Shown here: positions 47,667-57,804 of the stretch, one piece after another
Position numbering within the stretch: position 1 is the first letter of the stretch
How the letters are laid out: every line of letters begins with the position of its first letter
NCBI RefSeq assembly: GCF_029774155.1
Contig: NZ_CP103833.1
Span: 2,108,001 to 2,172,000, forward strand
Direction of reading: 5' to 3'
DNA length: 64,000 nt
From: Actinobacillus arthritidis
GTDB taxonomy: Bacteria; Pseudomonadota; Gammaproteobacteria; Enterobacterales; Pasteurellaceae
The notes under the pieces: model-generated
Told to the model about the DNA's origin: nothing
The model's database searches: none
Seen by the model: only the letters and a program-made list of their open reading frames with translations
Made by a program: the position numbers and the translations under genes

Positions 47667-49031
47667 ATGACACAGAAACATATTCATATCTTAGGCATCT
47701 GCGGCACTTTTATGGGCGGAGTCGCGATGATTGCACGAGAGTTAGGCTATAAAGTGACAGGTTCGGATACTAATGTTTATCCGCCAATGAGTACATTTTT
47801 AGGGAATCACGGTATTGAAATTATTCCTAATTATGATGTAGCACAGCTTCAGCCGGCACCGGATTTAGTCGTTATCGGTAACGCAATGAGCCGTGGTAAT
47901 CCTTGCGTAGAATATGTATTGGATAATCAGCTAAATTACACTTCAGGTCCGCAATGGTTGCATGATCATCTGTTAAAAGATCGCTGGGTACTGGCGGTGT
48001 CCGGTACGCACGGTAAAACCACCACCACCGGTATGCTAGCGTGGATCTTAGATCAAAATCAGATTGATACCGGCTTTTTAATCGGTGGGGTTGCCGGTAA
48101 TTTCGGTATTTCGGCACGTGCTGGTTCAAGTAAATTTTTTGTGATTGAAGCGGATGAGTATGACTCTGCGTTCTTTGACAAACGGTCTAAATTTGTGCAT
48201 TACACGCCAAAAACATTAATTATTAATAATATTGAATTTGACCATGCGGATATCTTTGATGATTTAAAAGCAATTCAACGCCAATTCCATCACTTAGTAC
48301 GTACCATGCCGAGCAAAGGTTGTATTCTGTCTGCAGTGGCGGATGAAAATGTACAAAATACGCTGAAAATGGGCAGTTACAGCGAGTTACAATTTATCGG
48401 CGAAGATAAACAATGGTTTGCAAAACCGATTTCTGCTGATTGTTCGCATTTTGAAGTATTTCACAAGGGGGAAAAAGCCGGTGAAGTAAAATGGAATATT
48501 ATCGGAGCACATAATATGCACAATGCATTGATGGCAATCGCGATGGCACATCACGCCGGTGTATCTGTATCAGGTGCTTGTGAAGCACTCGGTTCATTTA
48601 TTAATGCGAATCGCCGCTTAGAAGTGAAGGGCGAAGTGAATGGCATTACCGTCTATGATGACTTTGCCCATCATCCGACCGCAATAGCGGCAACAATTGA
48701 TGCTTTACGTGGCAAAGTAGGCAAAGATCAGCGTATTTTAGCGGTGCTTGAGCCTCGCTCCAATACGATGAAAATGGGCGTGCATAAAGAAGAAATTGCA
48801 CCGAGTTTAGTTGATGCGAATGGGGTCTTTGTGTACCAACCGGATACGATTCCGTGGTCGGTTTCAGTGATTACCGATAATTTAACTCAACCTGCTAAAT
48901 GGTCGGCGGATTTAGATGAATTGGTCAGAATGGTTGTGGAAGAAGCGAAACCGACAGATCATATTTTAGTGATGAGTAACGGTGCATTTGGCGGTATTCA
49001 TCAGAAATTATTACAAGCATTGAAATCTTAA
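47667..49031 (+). CDS. mpl: murein peptide ligase
   Basis: UDP-N-acetylmuramate:L-Ala-gamma-D-Glu-meso-diaminopimelate ligase, recycling cell-wall tripeptide. 454 residues. N-terminal HILGICGTFMGGVAMIARELGY, ATP-binding SGTHGKTTTTGML (about 110-122), EADEYDSAFFDKRSKF and DDFAHHPTAIAATI are all Mur-ligase stretches. Divergent from fbp, often its neighbour in gamma-proteobacteria. A 10-bp hairpin (49071-49094, ATGGTGGGCA/TGCCCACCAT) follows. Confidence 0.96.
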   Translation: MTQKHIHILGICGTFMGGVAMIARELGYKVTGSDTNVYPPMSTFLGNHGIEIIPNYDVAQLQPAPDLVVIGNAMSRGNPCVEYVLDNQLNYTSGPQWLHDHLLKDRWVLAVSGTHGKTTTTGMLAWILDQNQIDTGFLIGGVAGNFGISARAGSSKFFVIEADEYDSAFFDKRSKFVHYTPKTLIINNIEFDHADIFDDLKAIQRQFHHLVRTMPSKGCILSAVADENVQNTLKMGSYSELQFIGEDKQWFAKPISADCSHFEVFHKGEKAGEVKWNIIGAHNMHNALMAIAMAHHAGVSVSGACEALGSFINANRRLEVKGEVNGITVYDDFAHHPTAIAATIDALRGKVGKDQRILAVLEPRSNTMKMGVHKEEIAPSLVDANGVFVYQPDTIPWSVSVITDNLTQPAKWSADLDELVRMVVEEAKPTDHILVMSNGAFGGIHQKLLQALKS

Positions 49032-49070
49032 TAAATAGGCAGAGATTCTCATTTGCTTCATAACACTTAA

Positions 49071-49094
49071 ATGGTGGGCAGAATTGCCCACCAT
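49071..49094. repeat. 10-bp palindrome after mpl
   Basis: ATGGTGGGCA/TGCCCACCAT with loop GAAT. No T-run, so a repeat rather than a clear terminator. Confidence 0.6.
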
Positions 49095-49161
49095 ACAAAA
49101 CAATTAAGATTTTCTATCATTGCAAAAAATTTGCAAAAATAACCGCTTGTCTTGTTGTCAC

Positions 49162-50208
49162 TTACTCTTTTTTCAGTAAGAAAATCCCTTGTTCGGTAAA
49201 ATGGATAAATGCTTCTTTTAATTCAGGATCAAATTGATCCGGATTTGCATTCACTAAAACTTCTTTACCGTTCCACTCTGCAACAATCTCCCAATGGTTG
49301 CCCATATAAACCGCATTCTTGATTTGACAACGCTGACCGGCTTCACCTATGGCGGTAAGTTGAATCGCTTCTGGGCGTACTCCGACTAAACATTCACCGT
49401 CTGTAATACCGAAATCAGCGACATTGTGAAGTGGGAAACGATAAGCTCCGATCGTGACGATACCTTGATTTAAGTTACCGTCAAAAATAGTGGATTCACC
49501 CATAAAGTTGGCAAGGAATAACGAGTTTGGACGCAAGTAGAGATCTTTCGCCGGTGCTTTTTGCATAATTTTGCCTTTATTCATCACGATCACCTCATCG
49601 GACACGGCAAAGGCTTCAGTTTGGTCGTGCGTAACATAAAGCGAGGTAATACCTAAACGCTGTTGCAGTTCACGAATTTTTTCACGCATTGAACGGCGTA
49701 AGTTGGCATCCAAGTTACTTAATGGCTCATCGAATAATAACACTTTTGGTTTTAATACTAAGGCTCGTGCTAATGCGACACGTTGTTGCTGACCACCTGA
49801 AATTTGATCGACAAATCGGTCTTCAAAACCGGCTAAATCAACCAGTTCTAACGCCTGTTTTACACGCTGTTTACGTTCTTCATTACTCACGCCCTGCATA
49901 CGCAAACCATAACCGACGTTATCGCCAATCGACATATGTGGGAAAAGTGCATACGACTGGAACACGATACAAATATCTCGATTTTGAATCGAAGATTTGG
50001 TTACGTCTTCGCCGTCAATAAAAATTTGACCGCTTGTCGGGTTCTCAAGCCCTGCGACTAAGCGTAACACCGTGGTTTTACCGCGACCGGAAGGCCCTAA
50101 TAAAGTGACCATCGTGCCACGTTTAATGACTAAATCTAAATTATCAATTACCGTTGCTTTACCAAAAGATTTGGTAATATTTTTCAGTACTAAGAAATCG
50201 TTGTTCAT
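49162..50208 (-). CDS. afuC: AfuC, ABC transporter ATPase
   Basis: 348 residues. Walker [10 protein letters not shown] (Arg where Cys is usual), Q-loop, signature [15 protein letters not shown], Walker [13 protein letters not shown] and switch His in YVTHDQTEA. The C-terminal 110 residues form a TOBE-type regulatory domain. Third gene of afuABC; energises transport. Confidence 0.94.
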   Translation of the reverse strand: MNNDFLVLKNITKSFGKATVIDNLDLVIKRGTMVTLLGPSGRGKTTVLRLVAGLENPTSGQIFIDGEDVTKSSIQNRDICIVFQSYALFPHMSIGDNVGYGLRMQGVSNEERKQRVKQALELVDLAGFEDRFVDQISGGQQQRVALARALVLKPKVLLFDEPLSNLDANLRRSMREKIRELQQRLGITSLYVTHDQTEAFAVSDEVIVMNKGKIMQKAPAKDLYLRPNSLFLANFMGESTIFDGNLNQGIVTIGAYRFPLHNVADFGITDGECLVGVRPEAIQLTAIGEAGQRCQIKNAVYMGNHWEIVAEWNGKEVLVNANPDQFDPELKEAFIHFTEQGIFLLKKE

Positions 50209-50258
50209 AATATTTTGCCTTTTATATGCGGGCGACGTACATACCGCCCGTTGACGAA

Positions 50259-52322
50259 TTAATCTGCTTTTTTCGCTTTTGATTTCGCGATACGTGTATC
50301 TCCGACAATCCAGTCGAAGAATAAAATAATCGCCATCATCACCACAATTAAGATGGAACCGTATGCGATCGCCACTCCGTATTCACCGTCTTCAACGCGA
50401 TTTAATATATAAGCGGTTGCAACACGGGTATCTGCGGTCACAAGGAACACAATCGCACTCACGGTTGTCATCGCACGTACGAAACTGGTAACTAATGCGG
50501 ATAACAATGCCGGTTTGAGTAGCGGGAAGACGATAAACCAAATGGTTTTTAACGAACTGCCTTTCAATGATAATGAAGCTTCATCCAACGATTTATCCAA
50601 CTGACCAAGTCCGGCAATCGCCGCACGCATACCGATCGGCAAATCTCGCATCACCATTGAAATAATAATGATGATACCGGTGCCGGTAATATACATTGGT
50701 GCATCATTAAAGGCGAGAATATAAGACACACCGGCAACCGTACCCGGTACGGCAAAGCACAGCATGGTTAAGAACTCGAGAGTTTTCTTACCTTGGAAAT
50801 CTTTACGCACCACAATATAAGCGATTAATAAACCGAATAACGCTGTTAACGGTGCGGCAATACCGGCGTAGATCATCGTATTGATTAAAGACGGCCACGC
50901 CCCATCACTTAAACCTTGTCCAAACAACATTGCATAGTTATTTAAGGTTAAGGTGTAATCTACCCCCCAGTTTACTGTGAAACTACCGTAGAAAATACTG
51001 CCGTATAATGCAAGGTTGAACACCACCCAGAAACCTAACATCGCAATAATCGTAGCTTTCAAACCGCTCGGTAAATCTTGCACATCACCACGATAAGATT
51101 TACCTGAAACGGTTACATATGAGCGGTTACCAATCCACATATACTGAACGATAAAGATCAGTAATGAGAAAATTAGCAACATCGATCCTAAGGTACTTGC
51201 CGAAGCATAATCTAATTGTGAGCCGGCAATATAGAAATAAATTTGAGTGGCAATGACGTCAAAGCTACCGCCTAATACTAACGGATTACTAAAATCAGCG
51301 AGCGATTGGATAAACACGATTAAAAATGAATTTGCCAATGCCGGACGTAATAACGGAAAAATAATGTTGTAGAACGTTTGATAACGATTTGCTCGTAACG
51401 TATAAGACGCTTCTTCGATCGAAGGATGAATTGATTTCAACGCACCGTCTAAAATCATAAATGAAATCGGTGCAAAAGCGAGAATCTGTGCGATCGCAAT
51501 CCCGTTAAAACCATACAGCCAGTTATGATCTTTAAAGCCGAAGTAAGTATCTAAAAATTCGGTGACATAACCTGAACGACCAAGCATTAAGGTCACGCCA
51601 AGCCCCACCACAAACGGCGGTGTCACAATCGGTAGGATTGAGAAAATTTTTCCGATAAAGGCGGTACGGCGAGCGATTCGAGTGGTATAAAGTGCAAAGG
51701 CTAAACCGAAAACGGTTGAAACAATGCCGACAAAGCCGGAAAGGAATAGCGAGTTACTGATGACTCGAACAATATAACCTTGTCCTAAAATTCTAACGAC
51801 TTGTTCCGGTGCGAACGTTTCACCGTCATAAAACATCGAAATAAAAATTGCAACAGTCGGATAAACGATAAAGAAGAAAATCAGCAAGATAATACTAAGC
51901 AATGCCGCAATAATAAATTTATCACCTTGCATCATTTTGAGTTTAGCAAAGGCAAAGGTGGCAAGTGCGGTTAGACTTGCGATCAGCACCATCACTGAAT
52001 AGCCCATGCTGACTTGGTAAATCGTTGCCGAAATAAACGCAAACAGCAAAATAAAACTCACCAATGCCAGTTCTAGTTTTGCCTGTGCTTCATTTGAAAG
52101 TTTAAAGAAAGGTAGTAACCAAAAAACCACTAAAGGTAAAAACCACAGAATAGTCAGATTAACTGAAGACCAACCCATCGCATCTAAATATTCATCAGCG
52201 GTGCTTTCCAATAACCCGTAATCGAGAGCTTTGGAAGGCAGAACCATAAATGCAATAAGTGAGAGCAGAATCCAAAAGTGGCTAGATTCAAACAGCGATC
52301 TTTTATTTGTAATAGAATCCAT
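50259..52322 (-). CDS. afuB: AfuB, fused ABC permease
   Basis: 687 residues, a FbpB-type tandem permease with about 14 transmembrane helices and two EAA loops ([21 protein letters not shown] near 305 and [21 protein letters not shown] near 585). Located between afuA and afuC with a 50-bp gap to afuC. Confidence 0.93.
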   Translation of the reverse strand: MDSITNKRSLFESSHFWILLSLIAFMVLPSKALDYGLLESTADEYLDAMGWSSVNLTILWFLPLVVFWLLPFFKLSNEAQAKLELALVSFILLFAFISATIYQVSMGYSVMVLIASLTALATFAFAKLKMMQGDKFIIAALLSIILLIFFFIVYPTVAIFISMFYDGETFAPEQVVRILGQGYIVRVISNSLFLSGFVGIVSTVFGLAFALYTTRIARRTAFIGKIFSILPIVTPPFVVGLGVTLMLGRSGYVTEFLDTYFGFKDHNWLYGFNGIAIAQILAFAPISFMILDGALKSIHPSIEEASYTLRANRYQTFYNIIFPLLRPALANSFLIVFIQSLADFSNPLVLGGSFDVIATQIYFYIAGSQLDYASASTLGSMLLIFSLLIFIVQYMWIGNRSYVTVSGKSYRGDVQDLPSGLKATIIAMLGFWVVFNLALYGSIFYGSFTVNWGVDYTLTLNNYAMLFGQGLSDGAWPSLINTMIYAGIAAPLTALFGLLIAYIVVRKDFQGKKTLEFLTMLCFAVPGTVAGVSYILAFNDAPMYITGTGIIIIISMVMRDLPIGMRAAIAGLGQLDKSLDEASLSLKGSSLKTIWFIVFPLLKPALLSALVTSFVRAMTTVSAIVFLVTADTRVATAYILNRVEDGEYGVAIAYGSILIVVMMAIILFFDWIVGDTRIAKSKAKKAD

Positions 52323-52360
52323 ATAGCCTCACAACAACTAATAAAAAATATCGAAAAAAC

Positions 52361-52415
52361 AAGCGGTCGTTTTTCGTAGATTTTTTTGCAAAATTTTTAC
52401 GAAAAACGACCGCTT
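52361..52415. terminator. inverted uptake-signal hairpin, 18-bp stem, between afuA and afuB
   Basis: 52361-52378 pairs perfectly with 52398-52415. Placed after the first gene, it could reduce read-through so that the binding protein exceeds the permease, or protect the 3' end. Confidence 0.8.
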
Positions 52416-52426
52416 ATAAAAGGCAA

Positions 52427-53467
52427 TTATTTCGCTAATTTCACTTCATCAACCCATTTATTGATTAAGCGTTTACGTTCGTCACTTGCACCATATTTTT
52501 CAAAATTATAATCAATCAATTTCAGTTTAGTGAGATCAAACGCAAGAGGCGATTGTTCCGCCGTAGTATTGGTTAACGTTTGTAACGCTTGACCTTTTTT
52601 CCATGCGGTTTCCTGACCTTCTTTTGAAAGGGCGAAATCAACGAATAATTTAGCATTATCTAAGTTTCTCGCGCCTTTTAAGATACTTACGCCGCCTAAT
52701 TCATAGCCGGTGCCTTCACACGGCACAACCATTTCAAGCGGTGCACCCTGCTCTTTTTCTAACGCATAGTCGTGTAAGAAGCCGATACCAACTGTAGTTT
52801 CACCACGAGCGGCATTACGTGCCGGTGTGATACCGGATTTGGTATATTGAGAAATATTCGGATGAAGATGTTTGAAGTAATCGAACGCTTTATCTTCGCC
52901 CCAAAGTTGAGCAAAGGTTGCGATAGCAGTATAAGCCGTACCGGAACTTTGCGGATCGGCGATTTGAATTTCACCTTTTAATTTCGGATCGGTTAAATCG
53001 TTCCAGCATTGTGGCATTTTCTCAATACCTAATTTTTTCAAACGTTCAGTATTTACCGCAAAGCCCAAAATACCAATATATACCGCAGAACTCAGATTAC
53101 CTTTTACTTTTGCCGGATCTTGGAATTTTGGCATAATTTGGTCGATATTTGGTGAACGATATGCTTCTAATAAGCCTAATTCGCCTGCTTGTGATTGTGG
53201 ATCTAAAGTTCCACCGTACCACACGTCCGCTTGCGGATTATTTTTTTCTGCTTCAATTTTCGCAAAGGTACTACCTGAACCGTTACGGATAAAAGATGTT
53301 TTTACATCATATTTTTCTTCAAACGTTTTAGTCGCATTTTCACACATTACATTTGTCGCACTACAGTAAATCACTAAACGCCCTTTTGCTTGAGCCGCTG
53401 AACTAAACATTAAGCCTGCACCAAGTAACGCGACTGAAACTGCTAAAGAAAGTTTGCCAAATTTCAT
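52427..53467 (-). CDS. afuA: AfuA, periplasmic sugar-phosphate (formerly iron) binding protein
   Basis: 346 residues from ATG 53467, which is followed by a clean signal peptide (MKFGKLSLAVSVALLGAGLM, cleavage after AQA). An upstream in-frame ATG at 53500 would push the signal inside and is rejected. The mature protein is a class F type binding protein (RLVIYCSATN, WYGGTLDPQSQAGELGL, NPQADVWYGG, IGILGFAVNTERL). It was first named as an iron-uptake gene in A. pleuropneumoniae, but the protein was later shown to bind phosphorylated hexoses. The upstream CRP site agrees with a sugar role. Confidence 0.94.
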   Translation of the reverse strand: MKFGKLSLAVSVALLGAGLMFSSAAQAKGRLVIYCSATNVMCENATKTFEEKYDVKTSFIRNGSGSTFAKIEAEKNNPQADVWYGGTLDPQSQAGELGLLEAYRSPNIDQIMPKFQDPAKVKGNLSSAVYIGILGFAVNTERLKKLGIEKMPQCWNDLTDPKLKGEIQIADPQSSGTAYTAIATFAQLWGEDKAFDYFKHLHPNISQYTKSGITPARNAARGETTVGIGFLHDYALEKEQGAPLEMVVPCEGTGYELGGVSILKGARNLDNAKLFVDFALSKEGQETAWKKGQALQTLTNTTAEQSPLAFDLTKLKLIDYNFEKYGASDERKRLINKWVDEVKLAK

Positions 53468-53569
53468 AATCAAAACCTCATATTGAGTGTAAATCAACAA
53501 AATGTGATGAATTAAACATCACCATATTTTCTTTTTAACACTAATTTACAGTAATTGAAGCAAAAATAC

Positions 53570-53585
53570 CGTGAGCAAGTTCACA
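53570..53585. promoter_or_regulatory. CRP-binding site upstream of afuA
   Basis: CGTGA-GCAAGT-TCACA, nine of ten half-site bases, 103-118 bp upstream of the afuA start. Confidence 0.65.
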
Positions 53586-53658
53586 AAACGAAGATTTATT
53601 ACTTGGGAATGGGCGGTTATGAGTAAGAGAGTGATAGGAAAGGTAATTAAGAAAAAAG

Positions 53659-53704
53659 GAAGCGGTTAATTTTTGTATAATTCATACAAAAATCTAACCG
53701 CTTC
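53659..53704. terminator. inverted uptake-signal terminator
   Basis: A 20-bp stem with one bulge (53659-53678 with 53684-53704), 8 bp beyond the stop of the minus-strand gene 53712-54224. Confidence 0.8.
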
Positions 53705-53711
53705 AAGAGAG

Positions 53712-54224
53712 CTATTTCACAATAATTTTTGCACCATTTGAAAAAACAATCTGGCGAGCTTCAAATTGTGCGGTAAGTTCAGCTTTGTTGCTGAGGAAAA
53801 TTGCTTGAGCTTCTTGCGGTAATTCTGAAACCGGTACAGCAAAGGCTAATTCCGCTGTAGTTTGACGTTTTAAATTATCTTTAAAGGTAACCGGTGCATC
53901 TTGAGTTAAGATGACTTTACCATTATGGATATAATTTACCGCCCATTGCACAATACGAATATTACGCTTTGTTTTATTTTCAATACTATATTTAAAACTA
54001 ATCATCGGTTGACCTTGGTTATTACGTGCTAATTCATAACCAGAAAAGCCTAAACCAATACTATCGTTGAATTGTTTTAATTTAGCATCTTTCGCGGAAA
54101 GAGGTGCATTTTTTGTTGTTGCTTTGTGTTCAACTGTCGGCTGAATTTTATTACCTTCGGCATAGCTATTCATCGCTAAACATGCTGATATTGCTACAGT
54201 GGTAAGTAACGTAGAGAATTTCAT
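53712..54224 (-). CDS. periplasmic protein of unknown function
   Basis: 170 residues with a signal peptide (residues 1-23, cleavage after SYA). The mature domain looks beta-rich and immunoglobulin-like: ISFKYSIENKTKRNIRIVQWAV, KVILTQDAPVTFKDN and TAELAFAVPVSEL, a pattern seen in small secreted domains that carry an intracellular-growth or export role elsewhere, but no family is recognised. It is a single gene between afuA and manA. Confidence 0.65.
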   Translation of the reverse strand: MKFSTLLTTVAISACLAMNSYAEGNKIQPTVEHKATTKNAPLSAKDAKLKQFNDSIGLGFSGYELARNNQGQPMISFKYSIENKTKRNIRIVQWAVNYIHNGKVILTQDAPVTFKDNLKRQTTAELAFAVPVSELPQEAQAIFLSNKAELTAQFEARQIVFSNGAKIIVK

Positions 54225-54290
54225 AATTCACCTCAATTTTCTTTAGGATTAAAATCTGATTTTAATTAACTATAGTGTATATTGTCAGAT

Positions 54291-55496
54291 TTACGGCACA
54301 GTTGCAATGACAGCATAACCGTCAGTTTCCGCAATAATCTCAACTTGGCTGTCTGTCGCAATAAAAACAGATTCACCTTGCTGTAAATAAATGGATTCTT
54401 CGCCTAAATCGATATAGATACTGCCTTTCATAACCAGCAAGATACTGGCACTATCCGTAGTAAAGTTTTCTTCATCAAACGCCTTAAATTCCATATGTTG
54501 TAAAGCAAAATCCTTTGCTTCCGGTGTCGGATAAAGATGAATAAATCCGTCGCTTTCTTGATAAGGCGGAATAATTTTCGGTGTAATAGGGCGATAATCA
54601 ATCGAATGTAAAAGTGCCGGCACATCAATATATTTAGGCGTTAAACCGCCACGAATAACATTATCCGAATTTGCCATTAATTCAATGTTCTGTCCACGTA
54701 AATAGGCGTGAGGTAAGCCGGCTCCCTGATATAGACCTTCACCTTTTTTCATATGTACGATATTGAAAAAATAGAAGCTGATTAAACCGCCGTCAATTTC
54801 CTCGAGCGGCGATTGCATATTTTCAACAATATAGCAGACCCAATAATCCGGATTATCCAGTTTCAACTTATCTGCTTGATATTCTGCACGTTTTGCTTCT
54901 ACCACAGGCAAGATCCATTGAGCAAGCTGTTGTTTATCCGCTTGCATAATATCGGCATAAACGAGAGGCAAACCTTTTTCTTCTAACGCTTGAGCAATAG
55001 GTTTAAGGGAATCGTGAACTTGCAGAGAAGCTTGAATTTCACTAATGGCTTTAAATCCGTGCAATGCCCATACATCGGATAAGGCAATCATCATCTCCGG
55101 TTTATGGTTAGCATCTTTGTAGATTCGATTCGGTGCATTTAACGGAATATTACGTAAATTTTCCTGCTCAAAACCATATTCAGCTTCGGTTTTAGTCGGA
55201 TGCACTTGAATAGAAAGCGGTTGTTTTATATCTAAAATTTTCAATAAATAAGGGAGTGTGTCCCCGAATTGATCACGAATTTTGTCACCAAGCAATTCAG
55301 GGGCGGTTTCAATGACTTTATCAAGAGGAAGCCAATTTTGCTCAAAAAGCATATCGGACGGTGCGACAGGATGAGCACCTAACCAATATTCTGCGTAAGG
55401 TTTATCATCAGGTTCGGATAATTTCAGAAAGTTTGGAATAAAGCTCATTCCTCCCCAAACATAATGCTGAAATTTACCTTTTAATTTAAAAATCAT
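54291..55496 (-). CDS. manA: mannose-6-phosphate isomerase, class I
   Basis: 401 residues. Zinc ligands lie in LSIQVHPTKTEAEYGFEQE (Gln, His), NHKPEMMIAL (Glu) and GAGLPHAYLRGQNIELMANSDNVIRGGLTPKYID (His; split about 255-290). It converts mannose-6-phosphate from the mannose PTS to fructose-6-phosphate. It is the last gene of manXYZ-yobD-manA; its ATG overlaps the yobD stop. Confidence 0.95.
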   Translation of the reverse strand: MIFKLKGKFQHYVWGGMSFIPNFLKLSEPDDKPYAEYWLGAHPVAPSDMLFEQNWLPLDKVIETAPELLGDKIRDQFGDTLPYLLKILDIKQPLSIQVHPTKTEAEYGFEQENLRNIPLNAPNRIYKDANHKPEMMIALSDVWALHGFKAISEIQASLQVHDSLKPIAQALEEKGLPLVYADIMQADKQQLAQWILPVVEAKRAEYQADKLKLDNPDYWVCYIVENMQSPLEEIDGGLISFYFFNIVHMKKGEGLYQGAGLPHAYLRGQNIELMANSDNVIRGGLTPKYIDVPALLHSIDYRPITPKIIPPYQESDGFIHLYPTPEAKDFALQHMEFKAFDEENFTTDSASILLVMKGSIYIDLGEESIYLQQGESVFIATDSQVEIIAETDGYAVIATVP

Positions 55497-55951
55497 TATT
55501 TATATCCTCCAAAAAAGCTTACCACTTTCTCAATATCTTCGGGTGTTTGAATACGTACGAATAAGCGTCGTCCGCTTTTCAAATCAATCACAAGAATTTG
55601 TGACTGAGCCAAGTTAATTTGATGAATATTATCATACTTAAAAAATACATTGGCAAAAAAGAACCCTTGTTCTTTCAATATCAAACGTGGCGAACGTAAA
55701 AAAGTCACATAGATACAAAGTATAATCGAAAACGCCAACAAATAAACCGTTAACGCTTCAATGCTATTCCGTACACCATAAGCCATCGTTAATGCAATTA
55801 ATCCGATTAAGATCCACGCATCTCCTTTTACTTGGCGTTGTAATTGCACGACTAGTTTCGTTTCACCTTTCAGCTTAGGCATAATCACTTGATCGTAAAC
55901 AGCAAAAGCGAGTACACAGATAATACCGACAAGAAGAATTATGTTTGTCAT
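55496..55951 (-). CDS. yobD: YobD-like DUF986 membrane protein
   Basis: 151 residues from ATG 55951 (MTNIILLVGIICVLAFAVYD), with three transmembrane helices and a short C-terminal cytoplasmic strand domain (LAQSQILVIDLKSGRR). The open frame upstream to 56068 runs through an uptake-signal pair and is not coding. In E. coli yobD also follows manZ. Function unknown. Confidence 0.85.
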   Translation of the reverse strand: MTNIILLVGIICVLAFAVYDQVIMPKLKGETKLVVQLQRQVKGDAWILIGLIALTMAYGVRNSIEALTVYLLAFSIILCIYVTFLRSPRLILKEQGFFFANVFFKYDNIHQINLAQSQILVIDLKSGRRLFVRIQTPEDIEKVVSFFGGYK

Positions 55952-55989
55952 TGACAATTTACCACTCAATAAAATGAAGGTTATAAAAA

Positions 55990-56047
55990 ACAAGCGGTCA
56001 AAATTTATTGAATTTTTGTAAAAAAATCCGCAAATTTTACCGCTTGT
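55990..56047. repeat. inverted uptake-signal pair
   Basis: ACAAGCGGT at 55990-55998 faces ACCGCTTGT at 56039-56047, between manZ and yobD. Confidence 0.75.
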
Positions 56048-56118
56048 AAAATAAGACCACGGAAACACAAATTATATCTATGCGATTAGAGTAAGTCGGT
56101 TTCCGTGGAAAAGCAATA

Positions 56119-56955
56119 TTAAGCTAATGCGCCTGTCGCCGCACCTAAGATACCGATAACAAAGAAACCTACGATAATCCAAAGTGCATTTACACGGTTA
56201 CGTAGTAACCACATACAAGCAAAGGTTAATAATAACGGTAATAAACCCGGCATTAAGCTATCAAGAATTTGTTGTACGGTTGTTGTTTGCTCCGTACCGT
56301 CTTGCATTTGAATCGTAGAAACGACAAGTGGCACATTGATGCTTGTCCATTTCTGAACTAACGCCCCCATGATAAATAAACCAAGGATTGATGCGCCTTC
56401 CGTTAATTTTTGCAACAAGCCGCCACTCATATCTTGTACTACGTCTAAACCTTTTTTATAACCGTAAGTTACACCATAGTAACGGGTCGCTAAACGAACT
56501 AGGTTAAATAATACGAAGAATAAAATCGGGCCGAGGATTGAACCGTTTAATGCGATACCCGCACCAAGCGCCGCAAATACCGGACGTACCGTACCCCAGA
56601 AGATTGGGTCGCCTACACCGGCAAGCGGTCCCATTAAACCAACTTTAATACCGTTGATTGCCGCATTGTCGATCTCTTTACCGTTTGCACGCTCTTCTTC
56701 CATTGCAATCGTCACACCTAATACCGGTGCGGCAACGAATGGTTGAGTATTAAAGAATTCTAAGTGACGTTTAATCGCATCTTTACGTTCTTGTGAGTTT
56801 TGGTCCGGATATAAACGTTTGATCACCGGTACCATTGAGTAAGCAAAACCTAAGCCTTGCATACGTTCAAAGTTCCATGAACCTTGGAATAAGTTTGAAC
56901 GACGAACAACCGCATTCAAATCACTTTTTGTTACTTTTTTAATTTCAGTCGTCAT
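56119..56955 (-). CDS. manZ: mannose PTS EIID component
   Basis: 278 residues. EIID signature GSWNFERMQGLGFAYSMVP near residue 25, NTQPFVAAPVLG, LMGPLAGVGDPIFWGT near 130 and several C-terminal membrane helices. Together with ManY it forms the membrane channel of the mannose/glucose PTS. Confidence 0.96.
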   Translation of the reverse strand: MTTEIKKVTKSDLNAVVRRSNLFQGSWNFERMQGLGFAYSMVPVIKRLYPDQNSQERKDAIKRHLEFFNTQPFVAAPVLGVTIAMEEERANGKEIDNAAINGIKVGLMGPLAGVGDPIFWGTVRPVFAALGAGIALNGSILGPILFFVLFNLVRLATRYYGVTYGYKKGLDVVQDMSGGLLQKLTEGASILGLFIMGALVQKWTSINVPLVVSTIQMQDGTEQTTTVQQILDSLMPGLLPLLLTFACMWLLRNRVNALWIIVGFFVIGILGAATGALA

Positions 56956-56968
56956 AATAAATTCCTTC

Positions 56969-57793
56969 TTAGTCTAAGCGGTTGTCTAAGCCGTTATCAG
57001 TCGCTTGTGCTACCACAACTTGTTGGCTTTTGTTGTATTTAGGATGTAATTGGATATAAAGCAATGCCATGATTGCACCTAATGCACCTAATGCAACAAG
57101 GTTGAAATCAGTAAAGCCAGCAATTACAAAACCTGCGAAGAAGAAAGGCATTAAGTGACCCGCACGCATCATATTGATAACCATTGCGTAACCTACTACC
57201 GCAATGAAGCCACCTGCAATTTTAAGACCTGTTGTCACAACCGGCGGAATTGCATTTAACATTGTTTGTACAACGTCAGTACCTGCTGTTAACGCAACAA
57301 CAAGCGCCGGGATAGCAATACGCATTACTTGAAGCATTAACGCACCACGGTGTAACCAGTCTAAGCGAGTTAAGCTACCGTCTTCGATTGATTTATCTGC
57401 CGCGTGTTGGAAACCAACGGTAATTGCACGCACCACATAAGTTAATACTTGACCTGCTGCCGCAAGCGGAATTGCAACTGCGATACCTGTTGCGATTTCT
57501 TGACCGCCAACAATAACAAGGATAGTTGAAACAACAGAAGCTAATGCCGCATCCGGTGCCACTGCCGCACCGATGTTCATCCAACCTAATGCCATTAATT
57601 CCAGCGTACCGCCGATAATAATGGCATTTTTAATCACTTCTGCAGAATCCGGTGCACCTACTGATAACGCTAAACCAACTAACGTACACGCCACAATTGG
57701 ACGTTGCGTTTGCCATTCATCAAGGATTGAACCTGCGCCTGAAATACAAGCGACAAGGAACACGAAAAGAATTTGTAAGAATGAGAGTTCCAT
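56969..57793 (-). CDS. manY: mannose PTS EIIC component
   Basis: 274 residues, seven or eight transmembrane helices. EIIC family stretches are LDEWQTQRPIVACTLVGL near 25-42, GGTLELMALGWMNIGAAVAPD near 60-80 and the GHLMPFFFAGF region. Starts 11 bp after manX. Confidence 0.96.
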   Translation of the reverse strand: MELSFLQILFVFLVACISGAGSILDEWQTQRPIVACTLVGLALSVGAPDSAEVIKNAIIIGGTLELMALGWMNIGAAVAPDAALASVVSTILVIVGGQEIATGIAVAIPLAAAGQVLTYVVRAITVGFQHAADKSIEDGSLTRLDWLHRGALMLQVMRIAIPALVVALTAGTDVVQTMLNAIPPVVTTGLKIAGGFIAVVGYAMVINMMRAGHLMPFFFAGFVIAGFTDFNLVALGALGAIMALLYIQLHPKYNKSQQVVVAQATDNGLDNRLD

Positions 57794-57804
57794 AATAATT
57801 TCCT

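Noticed and set aside
53488-53516. Second CRP site just upstream of afuA (TGTGATG...CATCACC)
   Set aside because: The half-sites are 11 bp apart instead of 6, so CRP would not fit.
55952-56068. Longer N-terminus for YobD
   Set aside because: The extension is translated through an inverted uptake-signal pair; ATG 55951 gives the usual family start.
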